DNA of 35,213 bases from Legionellaceae bacterium (lineage in GTDB: Bacteria; Pseudomonadota; Gammaproteobacteria; Legionellales; Legionellaceae). Where the stretch lies: the NCBI GenBank assembly GCA_030696305.1, contig JAUYSP010000017.1, positions 1 through 35,213 of the forward strand, read 5' to 3'. Shown here one piece after another: positions 17,379-25,082 of this stretch; the stretch's first letter is position 1; each line of letters begins with the position of its first letter. A program made the position numbers and the translations under genes. Under the pieces are notes generated by a model. That model made no database searches. It was not told the origin of the DNA and was given only the letters and a program-made list of their open reading frames with translations.

Positions 17379-17884
17379 AATTATTTGTTATTTACATTGG
17401 TGGAGCACATGAGAAATCGCTCATCGAGCTACATGACATGCGGTTTGTCGTAGCCAATACTATCGAAGAAACTTATGATACTTTGCGGCAAAGTTGGTGG
17501 GGTATTCCTTGCAGTCTGCATCTTGATGCTTGGGGTGTGCTTGATTATGCTGATGGCTATAATATCCAACTTTCGAATCTACCTCCCGACGAACAAAGTA
17601 AAAAATTGTATTTCGTTAACTTAGGCGGCTACAACCAGCATCAATTCACGGAATTACATAAAAATGTATTTGTTGTTGCCTCGGATGCGGTTCAAGCCAA
17701 ACAAAAAGCGGTGCAACAAATCACTGAATGGGAATCACCTCATCGAGATTATCTTCATCAAGTAGATTCCATTCTCAATTTGAATGAAATATTAGCAAAA
17801 GAAAATCGTTACCTGCATTTAAAAGAAGATAGTCATATAAAACCATTCGAGTTTACATGCCGTTATACACCGATTGGAAAATGA
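17375..17884 (+). CDS. DUF1543 family protein
   Basis: The start is the ATG at 17375, overlapping the previous stop (ATGA). The product is 169 residues. It contains two similar halves: MKLFVIYIGG...ELHDMRFVVA (about 1-35) and LYFVNLGGYN...ELHKNVFVVA (about 77-110). This duplicated pattern is characteristic of DUF1543, a family of unknown function. No signal peptide or membrane segment is seen. It appears cotranscribed with the gamma-glutamylcyclotransferase-like gene, which gives no clear functional hint. Confidence 0.8.
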   Translation: MKLFVIYIGGAHEKSLIELHDMRFVVANTIEETYDTLRQSWWGIPCSLHLDAWGVLDYADGYNIQLSNLPPDEQSKKLYFVNLGGYNQHQFTELHKNVFVVASDAVQAKQKAVQQITEWESPHRDYLHQVDSILNLNEILAKENRYLHLKEDSHIKPFEFTCRYTPIGK

Positions 17885-17914
17885 ACTTTTTTATAAAATG
17901 TGGCGGAGTGCGTA

Positions 17915-18499
17915 ATGGAACCTAGACAAGAACTAACTCCGGAATATTTCAAAAATCGGTATTGGTTAAAGGTTGAATTAATTAAATTATGTAAAACACT
18001 CGGCCTTACAACACCCGGCGCGAAACAGGAACTTTTGACACGTATTGAAACTTTCCTTGCTACTGGGATTAAAACCAGTCCAGTATCTAATACAATAAAT
18101 GTGGTTCGAGATAGTCACTTACCAATAACACGAAAAACGCCGGTTATGAATTACAAAAATGACGCGGCTACAAGACAATTTTTTATAGAACAGATTGGTA
18201 AGCATTTTCGTTTTAATGCTTACCTACGTCAATTTACTCAAAGAAATAATAACGAAAAATTAACATACGGCGATCTGGTTGATGGATGGGTGGCCTGCGA
18301 GCAGAAGAAGAAAAACCCCGATTACCAAAGCGACATTGGCAAACAATTTGAGTACAATCAATTCACGAGAGACTTCTTTCTCAATGAAAAAGGAAAGTCC
18401 CAAGCTGATGCCATTCAAGCTTGGAAAAGAGTAAAAGCCCTGTCTGGGCCAAAAACTTATGAACACTACCGTATTCTGTGTCAGCGAGAAAAACCATGA
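17915..18499 (+). CDS. SAP-domain protein with DUF6434 C-terminus
   Basis: The ATG at 17915 is chosen because GGAG lies 6 nt upstream; a GTG at 17900 would add five residues without a ribosome site. The product is 194 residues. The N-terminal part (YWLKVELIKLCKTLGL, GAKQELLTRIETFL) is a SAP helix-extended-helix, usually a nucleic-acid-binding motif. The C-terminal part has FFIEQIGKHFRF, TYGDLVDGW and FEYNQFTRDFF, a pattern I associate with DUF6434 proteins. The function is unknown; DNA binding is the family-based guess. It overlaps the next frame by 4 nt. Confidence 0.78.
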   Translation: MEPRQELTPEYFKNRYWLKVELIKLCKTLGLTTPGAKQELLTRIETFLATGIKTSPVSNTINVVRDSHLPITRKTPVMNYKNDAATRQFFIEQIGKHFRFNAYLRQFTQRNNNEKLTYGDLVDGWVACEQKKKNPDYQSDIGKQFEYNQFTRDFFLNEKGKSQADAIQAWKRVKALSGPKTYEHYRILCQREKP

Positions 18500-18732
18500 A
18501 GAAAGAAAACAAAAATAACCCTGAAATAAAGCTAATTGGTTTATCTATTCGAACGAATAACAGTAATGAAAGGAACCCAGAAACTGCAAAAATCGCTGGT
18601 GTTGCCGGTCATTATTGGAGTCAAAGCATTGCAGACAAAATGATTCACCGAAAAAATCCTGGCGTAACTCTCGCAGTTTATACTGAGTACGATAGCAATG
18701 AGCATGGGGATTACACTACTTCATCGATTTAG
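18496..18732 (+). pseudogene. Truncated GyrI-like/AraC effector-binding domain fragment
   Basis: The frame starts at the ATG of an ATGA overlap with the SAP gene and gives 78 residues. KLIGLSIRTNN, NPETAKIAG and NPGVTLAVYTEYDSNEHGDYT match the N-terminal half of GyrI-like small-molecule-binding proteins, which normally run to about 150 residues and continue GDYTYFIG. Here the frame shifts after GDYT and stops at TAG 18730. Adding one T at 18716-18717 would read GDYTYFID and pass straight into the hicA frame, so a junction or single-base deletion lies exactly there. Confidence 0.7.
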
Positions 18733-18935
18733 ATACCATCGATGAGTTAAAAACATTACTCTGTGGGTTAGGATATGAAGAATACAATGCGGGAAAAACG
18801 AGCGGTTCACGTGTTCGATTTATTCATCAAAATCATAGTGACATCATGATGCATAAACCACACCCAAGACCTGAATTAAAAGCATATCAAATTCGACAAA
18901 TTATTGAACAATTAAAAAAGGAAGGGCTTTTATGA
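18717..18935 (+). pseudogene. hicA: HicA mRNA interferase toxin, N-terminus missing
   Basis: In the +1 frame relative to the GyrI fragment, 72 codons read DELKTLLCGLGYEEYNAGK, then SGSRVRF, HKPHP (the HicA catalytic-histidine region) and LKAYQIRQIIEQLKKEG. This is a HicA of the GKTSGSRV/HKPHP subgroup, normally about 80-85 residues. The first 15-20 residues are absent, and no ATG, GTG or TTG is available after the upstream stop. The stop overlaps the hicB start by 4 nt, the usual hicAB arrangement. It should not be made as a normal toxin. Confidence 0.75.
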
Positions 18936-19276
18936 AAAATATGATGCGATATAAAGGCTACTATGGCTCCGTTAACTTTGATGCTAACGACTTAATATTT
19001 TATGGAAAATTAGAATTTATTAATGCTCTAATAAGCTATGAGGGAGAAACAGCCAAAGAAATTAATGCTGCATTTAAAGAAGCAGTTGATGATTATCTTG
19101 AAACTTGCACTACCAGAGAAGCTAAACCCGAGAAACCTTTCAAAGGTTCCTTAAATATTAGAATTGGTCGTGATCTACATGAAAAAGCAGCGCTTATTGC
19201 AAAAGAAATTGGCTGCTCAAGTCTGAATGAATTTATCAAGCAAGCACTTAATCATGAAATTGAGCGCTTTGCTTGA
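18932..19276 (+). CDS. hicB: HicB family antitoxin
   Basis: A 114-residue protein. The N-terminal HicB fold (MMRYKGYYGSVNFDANDLIFYGKLE, EINAAFKEAVDDYLE) is a degraded RNase-H-like domain that contacts the toxin. The C-terminal ribbon-helix-helix (GSLNIRIGRDLHEKAALIA, SLNEFIKQALNHEI) should bind the operator. The ATG overlaps the hicA stop. The AAGGAAGGG ribosome site is inside hicA. The antitoxin is intact while its toxin is headless, so it is probably an orphan, still able to bind DNA. Confidence 0.88.
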   Translation: MKNMMRYKGYYGSVNFDANDLIFYGKLEFINALISYEGETAKEINAAFKEAVDDYLETCTTREAKPEKPFKGSLNIRIGRDLHEKAALIAKEIGCSSLNEFIKQALNHEIERFA

Positions 19277-19525
19277 TGATGTGGGCATTGGGCCGAATTT
19301 CATGACGACCAATCATTTTAAACCATTAACCAATCAGACAATCGATAATTTAACTACCGGCAATATTTTTGCTAATGCGCTTGTCTTTTCAATCATCGTT
19401 TAGCACGGCCTTTATCCTTTATAATGTGACATTTTCATATTGCTACGACAACCCGTACGTATTTAGTTTTAAATGATCATTTATTGTGCTAAAATATCTA
19501 GTATTTGCTAGCGTAGGAGCGTGGT

Positions 19526-20164
19526 ATGCCCAATTATTACAATTATATTTCAGGTGAAGCGGAGGATATTAATACAGCCGAAGCATTCTATGTTATTTGT
19601 CTCAACCCCGAATTACAGACATATAAGTTTGTAGCATCACCTCAAGATTTAAATATTTTAAAGAGCGATCCTGAAACGCGGGCTGAATCATATTGGCCTA
19701 TTACTCGAGAACAGATTGATAGTGCCCCGCAGGATCAAATTTTTAATGATGATAATATTCGTAATGCACCACTTTCACTCGCTCAAATACAAAACTGTTT
19801 TGGCTTTAACCCTCAAACAGTACCATCAAGTCAATTTAGGGGACCAGTACCAACAATAGGATTTGGGTTGAATCTGCGCTACCTGACTGAACAAAATTCG
19901 GATCGTTTGCAACGCGTGCGCGAGCAGCGAATTCGTGAGCTTGCTAATGACTCGCAATGGTACTGTGCCGAAGCAAGGGTATTTTGTATATTATTTTGTA
20001 TAGCACCACTAGTTAATTGCGTGAGTAACTGTACAAGAACAATAGCTACAATCATACAAGGAGGAATGGATCTTTCTTTTAATATTAACAATACAGTAAC
20101 AACATTAGATGAGTTAGAGAGCGATCAAGAAGATTCAAATACACACTCACCCATGCACCGTTAA
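19526..20164 (+). CDS. Hypothetical protein, effector-like
   Basis: I do not recognise this 212-residue protein. The ATG has AGGAG 6 nt upstream (TAGGAGCGTGGT), and a TAAAAT box is about 30 nt further up. The N-terminal region is acidic and rich in Tyr and Asn. A Cys-rich hydrophobic stretch (FCILFCIAPLVNCVSNC, about 153-169) could be one membrane segment. The tail DELESDQEDSNTHSPMHR is acidic and polar, as in many Dot/Icm (type IV) secretion signals. It has no partner gene and sits in an accessory region beside an ankyrin protein. Effector status is a guess. Upstream, 19277-19525 has only a short in-frame stretch of uncertain meaning. Confidence 0.6.
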   Translation: MPNYYNYISGEAEDINTAEAFYVICLNPELQTYKFVASPQDLNILKSDPETRAESYWPITREQIDSAPQDQIFNDDNIRNAPLSLAQIQNCFGFNPQTVPSSQFRGPVPTIGFGLNLRYLTEQNSDRLQRVREQRIRELANDSQWYCAEARVFCILFCIAPLVNCVSNCTRTIATIIQGGMDLSFNINNTVTTLDELESDQEDSNTHSPMHR

Positions 20165-20237
20165 AAAACATCTATGGTGTAGTTAAATTTTTTTCTATTA
20201 ATTTTAGGTAAGATCCCTTCGCAGTACTATTTAAAAT

Positions 20238-20252
20238 GGGGACTATGTCCCC
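20238..20252. other. Short perfect hairpin GGGGAC-TAT-GTCCCC
   Basis: A 6-bp GC-rich stem with a 3-nt loop, about 75 bp after the 19526-20164 gene. There is no T-run after it on either strand, so it is a weak terminator candidate at best. Confidence 0.4.
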
Positions 20253-20293
20253 CTACCCCCTGGGATATTTATAATGAGAATTAGATGTTAGAA

Positions 20294-20336
20294 GGTGACA
20301 TTTGTAAATTGTCCGAAAAGGGACATTTCTATTCTG
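20294..20336. repeat. Two imperfect direct copies of a GNGACATTT-type 18-mer, possible insertion-sequence end
   Basis: GGTGACATTTGTAAATTG (20294-20311) and AGGGACATTTCTATTCTG (20319-20336) agree at 12 of 18 positions with a 25-bp period. Repeated transposase-binding motifs of this style occur at the ends of some insertion sequences. No transposase gene is in the window. Confidence 0.3.
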
Positions 20337-20385
20337 CTCCAACAATAATTATCAGTTGTAAGCTCGGTATTTGTAAGATCGGTGT

Positions 20386-20414
20386 TTTACAATAAATCAA
20401 ACATTATGTATAAT
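20386..20414 (+). promoter_or_regulatory. Promoter of the ankyrin-protein gene
   Basis: TTTACA (20386-20391), a 17-bp spacer, and a consensus TATAAT (20409-20414) lie 35 bp before the ATG. This is one of the best sigma-70-type matches in the window and suggests the gene is transcribed alone. Confidence 0.65.
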
Positions 20415-20448
20415 TAATACACATAAATACCAGGTATTGTGAGATTGT

Positions 20449-23304
20449 ATGACATTTGCAATTCAAATTTTTAATGATTTAAAGAAAAAGATTACTGTTG
20501 AGACATACGAATGTGAAAATTTTGCTCTAGGAGATGTATTACTTAGCTCAGATAGCTATGATCATTTCGAAAGAGATACAGAATATACATTGCCACAAGG
20601 TTATCTCAATGCGTTGAAAAATGAGATAAACGAGAGAGATTTTTATATTCATTTTGCAAAATGTCTTTTTAACTTGATTGATTTAATGAATAAAAGCGGC
20701 ACTGGCGTAATTTTACAGGATAGACGATTATCAAAAGTTAGCATTTTTGAAAAGTTGTTATCCGGAAAACAGGCCTCTCATCACGCGGGGGCTTTTGGTC
20801 CCGTTGTGGCTGAAATGCGCTCTTTGCTTGATAAAGGTGTTAAAGGGTCGGTTGACTCGGGATTATCTCAATCATTGTGTCATTTTTCTTCATTTTTACG
20901 TGTACATGAGGATTTTTATCGGGTTATGTCTGGAAAGAACCAACGATTATTTGATCAAATCAGTTTAATAACCGCCAAAAAACAGGCATCACGTTTTGAT
21001 TGTTATTGTATTATTGATCTGATTTCACAATTAGATATCCCAGGTATTTCAAATGTAAAAATCTATTCAACGCTCTCGGAAGCTAAACAACGTATAGAAA
21101 AAATTGATTTTCCACTCAATCTGATTCCTGAGCGATACCGTATCATTTTTGTCAATTCGAAAGAACCGGATGACAAACAATTTGAGAAAAGACAGGAAGT
21201 CATCAATCATTATTACACGCAAATTCAATTATGGTTAAAAAAAGCCGAATATGTTCATCGCGTATTTCAAAAAAACAATATAAATAATAAACATAGTGAC
21301 ATACCAAACTACGGTATGATTAACGATCTTTTAGATGAAGAAACAGTCTCATTAAATGAATTTAGTCATGATCTAAGCTATCGAATGGCACGAGCGAACG
21401 AAGGCTTTTTTGTCAGCAAACCAGCAAAAGGTCGTCTTTTTACTAAAAAATTACCACCATTGCACAGGTGCTTATTGATGATAGAACAGCAAAAAAATGC
21501 TTCGTTGCCAATTCATCCTGACGATTTAAATCAGTTGCGCAAGTTATGCACACCACTGTATCTGTCCGCTTGGTTAGGGGATCTTTCAGCTGTTAATCAA
21601 GCAATTCAAGAAGGGATTGATTTAAATGAGAAAGATAAAACGAACAAAACGGCATTGATGGTCGCTATACAGAGAAATCATGTTGAAATAGTTAAGACGC
21701 TCATTCGTCATGGTGCAGAGAATCCTTATAGGTTGCAAACCAACAATCAAATAAGAGAGGAACTTGGAAAAATAAACCCACAGATGTTTCTTGTTTTACG
21801 TGAGCCTATCGTTAACGGGGATGCTTTTAACGAAGTTGTTCGTCGTATTCCTAAAGCTGTGTTAAGCGAAATAACTCAAGCGCTCACTGAGGTTACGCCT
21901 GAACAGTTAGCTCAGCTGCATGTAGCGTTGAAGGATCCTGCCAAGTTGTTGCATCCAACGTCATTCATTCATGATGATATATTCCCAATGGTTGCCCTAA
22001 AAGCGTTTACTTTAAATGAGATCACAGTACATGAATTTGGCACTTTAATGCGTCTTTGGGGAAGCGTATCACATATTTTACCCAAACCAGGTGAAGTGTT
22101 TACTTTACCGGAGTTTATACCATTGATTCAATCCAACGGAGAACCTAACCCTCGAGCAGTAGAATTATTGTCGCAATCCTTGTCATTAAGCCAACTTAGT
22201 GAGCTTAGCGTGTCATTAGCGCTTAAACATAAGATGATGGATGGCATCATGAATCGCTCCCATTCTTTGTCAACTAATGAACAAGGGTTTTGGCTTGTTA
22301 CGAATACGACAAATAAATTTCGTTATAAAGAACACTTGAAGCTCGATTCAGTTACAAATAAGGAACAACTGCATGTATTAATGGTAACTCAAACCATTGC
22401 TCAAGCAATCAAAAAACTAGGTGTTCGCTTTTTACATTATACTGAGGACGTTGATCAAGAAATTATCCCAAGCTTTGGATTAGAGCAGCTGCTTTTAGAT
22501 GTTATCAGTTCTTGTTCCGTTAAGTTAAATCCTGTTATTGGTGCTTCGTCTCCGCATGATACACGTTTGGGTGATATTCTGAGATACCGTGATATAGCGC
22601 TACCTTTTCCAGGTATACCCTTACCGAAGATGGCGGACGGTTACCCTTCACCGAGTACAAGCGATTTTATGTTTCACGATTATTATCATGCGATCCGTGC
22701 AAGTATCGTTCCCCCAGAAGAAACAGCCTACTATATTGCCATCGGTGATTATCTCGAAAACATGCAATCAACGTTTAATCAGGCTGCAAAACAATTCTCG
22801 GTACAACATGAAAGAAATAAGCGCATGATACCGGCATTTTTTAATAAAATACAATCATTATCCCCATATGTTCAAGAACAAGCGCTTAGAATGCTTGCCG
22901 AAAAATTTAAGAATGAGTACGTCATAATAGAAACATTAAAGAAGTTACGTAAACATACTGGGCAGCTAAAATTTATTATGTATGATATGGAGCATCCTGG
23001 CATGTTTTCTGGAGGGCTTCAGGGCTCAACTTATGATCCGGTAGTTCATATGCTAAAAGGCATGCAGAATCATATTATAGCGCTTAATGCCCGTTATGAT
23101 GCGCATACCTTTGGTCATCAAACTAACAGTGTTATTTGCCATGCAATGATTCATGCTATGATGCTTGATACCTCTAGATTAAGTCGCGCGGCTCAGGCTT
23201 TGCGTGGTAATTCAACACTATTTTCTGCTATCACTGGATCTGAGTTACGTGACTTTATGGATAAAGCAATAGAGAAAGAAATAGGGCCTCGCTTAAATGT
23301 TTGA
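20449..23304 (+). CDS. Ankyrin-repeat protein, candidate Dot/Icm effector
   Basis: A 951-residue cytosolic-type protein with no signal peptide. About residues 367-425 form two ankyrin repeats: LYLSAWLGDLSAVNQAIQEG, then KTALMVAIQRNHVEIVKTLI and RHGAENP. The N-terminal 350 residues and the large C-terminal region are not recognised. Residues 743-747 (HDYYH, in MFHDYYHAIRAS) could be a metal or active site but are not diagnostic. Large eukaryote-like ankyrin proteins without partners are a hallmark of Legionella and Coxiella effectors; the ankyrin part would bind a host protein. The gene has its own promoter and only a weak ribosome site. It ends 8 bp before a palindromic mobile repeat. Confidence 0.85.
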   Translation: MTFAIQIFNDLKKKITVETYECENFALGDVLLSSDSYDHFERDTEYTLPQGYLNALKNEINERDFYIHFAKCLFNLIDLMNKSGTGVILQDRRLSKVSIFEKLLSGKQASHHAGAFGPVVAEMRSLLDKGVKGSVDSGLSQSLCHFSSFLRVHEDFYRVMSGKNQRLFDQISLITAKKQASRFDCYCIIDLISQLDIPGISNVKIYSTLSEAKQRIEKIDFPLNLIPERYRIIFVNSKEPDDKQFEKRQEVINHYYTQIQLWLKKAEYVHRVFQKNNINNKHSDIPNYGMINDLLDEETVSLNEFSHDLSYRMARANEGFFVSKPAKGRLFTKKLPPLHRCLLMIEQQKNASLPIHPDDLNQLRKLCTPLYLSAWLGDLSAVNQAIQEGIDLNEKDKTNKTALMVAIQRNHVEIVKTLIRHGAENPYRLQTNNQIREELGKINPQMFLVLREPIVNGDAFNEVVRRIPKAVLSEITQALTEVTPEQLAQLHVALKDPAKLLHPTSFIHDDIFPMVALKAFTLNEITVHEFGTLMRLWGSVSHILPKPGEVFTLPEFIPLIQSNGEPNPRAVELLSQSLSLSQLSELSVSLALKHKMMDGIMNRSHSLSTNEQGFWLVTNTTNKFRYKEHLKLDSVTNKEQLHVLMVTQTIAQAIKKLGVRFLHYTEDVDQEIIPSFGLEQLLLDVISSCSVKLNPVIGASSPHDTRLGDILRYRDIALPFPGIPLPKMADGYPSPSTSDFMFHDYYHAIRASIVPPEETAYYIAIGDYLENMQSTFNQAAKQFSVQHERNKRMIPAFFNKIQSLSPYVQEQALRMLAEKFKNEYVIIETLKKLRKHTGQLKFIMYDMEHPGMFSGGLQGSTYDPVVHMLKGMQNHIIALNARYDAHTFGHQTNSVICHAMIHAMMLDTSRLSRAAQALRGNSTLFSAITGSELRDFMDKAIEKEIGPRLNV

Positions 23305-23312
23305 TCTTACAT

Positions 23313-23476
23313 TAGGGTCTGTTGACAATTCATTTCCACAAAGCCTACGTCCCGCGGCTTGTCCGCGGGATCCAGAGATCTTGCTCAATACACAATTCTA
23401 TTGTACAGCGATAGATCGAACTGGATCCCGTGGTCAAGCCGCGGGACGTCGAAATATGAATTGTCAACAGACCCTA
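23313..23476. mobile_element. 164-bp palindromic MITE-like element with TA borders
   Basis: Perfect 21-bp terminal inverted repeats lie at 23313-23333 and 23456-23476, beginning TAGGGTCTGTTGACA and ending TGTCAACAGACCCTA. An inner pair of 29-bp arms (23347-23375 and 23421-23449, 27 of 29 matching, each with CCCGCGG) makes nearly the whole element one hairpin. TA at both edges fits the TA target duplication of IS630/Tc1-type transposases. It has no coding capacity. It fits exactly between the convergent ankyrin and homospermidine synthase genes, where it may also terminate transcription from both sides. Confidence 0.82.
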
Positions 23477-24883
23477 TTATGCTTCATGAATTCGAATATT
23501 AATAAACTGCCAAGGGTCGCTTTGATCAGTGTATTTGGTATCTGAGTTTTTTTTGTCCTGTAGAGGAGTCCAGTCTGTATAATAACCACCGACTTTACCC
23601 AAATAAGGTAAAGCCAAACTCAAAATATATTCATGGTCCATATCTTCCGGCTCTACAATCCCACGTTCTGGATTTTTAATAGCCCAAATCATACCCGATA
23701 ATACTCCGGCTGCAACTTGCAAGCTTGTAGCATTGTTATAGTTAGCTAATTTTTTAGCTTCTTGAATGGATAAATGAGAGCCATACCAATAAGCTCCTTT
23801 TTTATTTCCCATTAATAAAACGCCGAGCTCATCAGCACCGTCAACAACGTCTTGTAAAATAATTCGTTTTTCATTTTGAGAAATGTATTTTCTTTGCACA
23901 AGTTCGTTTAAAGATAGAATGGCATCATGACATGGATGATAAGCATAATGAACCGTTGGTCTGTAATACACTTTATTATTTTTTTTCAAAGTTAAGTATT
24001 CTGAAATAGATAACGACTCAGCATGAGTAATTAAAAAACCATTAATAGGACCAGAGGCAGGAGTCCAAGTGCGGACTTGAGTTTCTGCTCCTGGTTGACT
24101 AAGAAATATTCCACAATTTGAGCCAAAGTTATGATGATTTGCATCATGCGGCCAATGACGCTCATGACTTCCCCACCCCAGTTCAGCAGGACGAAGTGCT
24201 TCAGAAATTAAAGCATCAACTGACCATGTATTTATGAATTCACCCGCTTTTTTAATCTGAGAGGAAACTTGCGTATCATGTTCAGAAATATGTATGGTTC
24301 TTATATCAAGATCATGGGCCAATTGAGCCCATTCCACAGATTTTTGTGGTAAATTTCCTTTCCAGTTATTATCTTTAGCTATGTTCCATAAGGCCTGTTT
24401 AAGAAAATGAGATACTAATCCAGGATTCGCTCCATGGGTTAAAACTGCTGTAGGACCCTGCTTTTTATGTTGTAACGTCGCATCACGTAAAGCATAATTA
24501 GAAAGTAATTTACTATTATCGCTATGCCTTGCCTCCCAAGATTCAGCAGCTGCATCTAAATATAAAATTTTATTTTTATGACAATATTTTATTAAATCAA
24601 TACTCGATACACCTACGGATAAATTTAACAAAAAATCACCCGGTTTCAGAATAGAGGACAAAAGCTCTTGGTAGTTATTTTCTATAACAGCAATTTCTTT
24701 AAATGAGACCCCATAATTTTTCGCCACATCAGCACCAACATGATGTTTTGACAAGACGTGAATTTGAGATGGATCCAATTTAAAGGATTGGAATAAAAGA
24801 GGTAATATTGCTTGGCCAATACTGCCGAATCCAAGAATTAGAATTTTATTTTTAAATACTATTGGAGTCGCAGACTTATCCAT
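23477..24883 (-). CDS. hss: Homospermidine synthase
   Basis: A 468-residue, NAD-dependent enzyme that joins two putrescines (or putrescine and spermidine) into homospermidine and releases ammonia. The Rossmann loop ILGFGSIGQAILPLL (15-30) binds NAD. AAAESWEARH, THGANPG (Asn153), HISEHDTQ (Glu201), FINTW (Trp220) and ELGWGSHE match the bacterial family. By spacing, Asn153, Glu201 and Trp220 correspond to Asn162, Glu210 and Trp229 of the Blastochloris enzyme as I recall them. GGGGGA precedes the ATG. The stop codon abuts the MITE-like element, so the last residues could be altered by the insertion, although the length is normal. It is divergent from the aldehyde dehydrogenase/aminotransferase pair. 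Confidence 0.93.
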   Translation of the reverse strand: MDKSATPIVFKNKILILGFGSIGQAILPLLFQSFKLDPSQIHVLSKHHVGADVAKNYGVSFKEIAVIENNYQELLSSILKPGDFLLNLSVGVSSIDLIKYCHKNKILYLDAAAESWEARHSDNSKLLSNYALRDATLQHKKQGPTAVLTHGANPGLVSHFLKQALWNIAKDNNWKGNLPQKSVEWAQLAHDLDIRTIHISEHDTQVSSQIKKAGEFINTWSVDALISEALRPAELGWGSHERHWPHDANHHNFGSNCGIFLSQPGAETQVRTWTPASGPINGFLITHAESLSISEYLTLKKNNKVYYRPTVHYAYHPCHDAILSLNELVQRKYISQNEKRIILQDVVDGADELGVLLMGNKKGAYWYGSHLSIQEAKKLANYNNATSLQVAAGVLSGMIWAIKNPERGIVEPEDMDHEYILSLALPYLGKVGGYYTDWTPLQDKKNSDTKYTDQSDPWQFINIRIHEA

Positions 24884-25082
24884 AATTCCCCCATAAAATA
24901 GAAGTATCTATTTATAATTATTTAAAATAGAGGTATTAATAATACTAAAGAAATCTTTAACGATTTCATTGGGATCAATTTAGCTACCTCATTATATGTT
25001 GAGTATAGCTCTAATTTGCGATAGAACAAACTCTCTGGCGAGTGGTACAAAACTTATTACAAATAACAAAAAGGTGCTCAAA

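Noticed and set aside
19300-19401. 33-codon frame MTTNHFKPLTNQ... after hicB
   Set aside because: No ribosome site and no family match that I can recognise; it could be a gene remnant but the support is too thin to list.
24996-25082. Upstream in-frame ATG extending the aldehyde dehydrogenase by 29 residues
   Set aside because: No ribosome site at 24996, whereas AAGGTG is well placed for the ATG at 25083, where family similarity begins.
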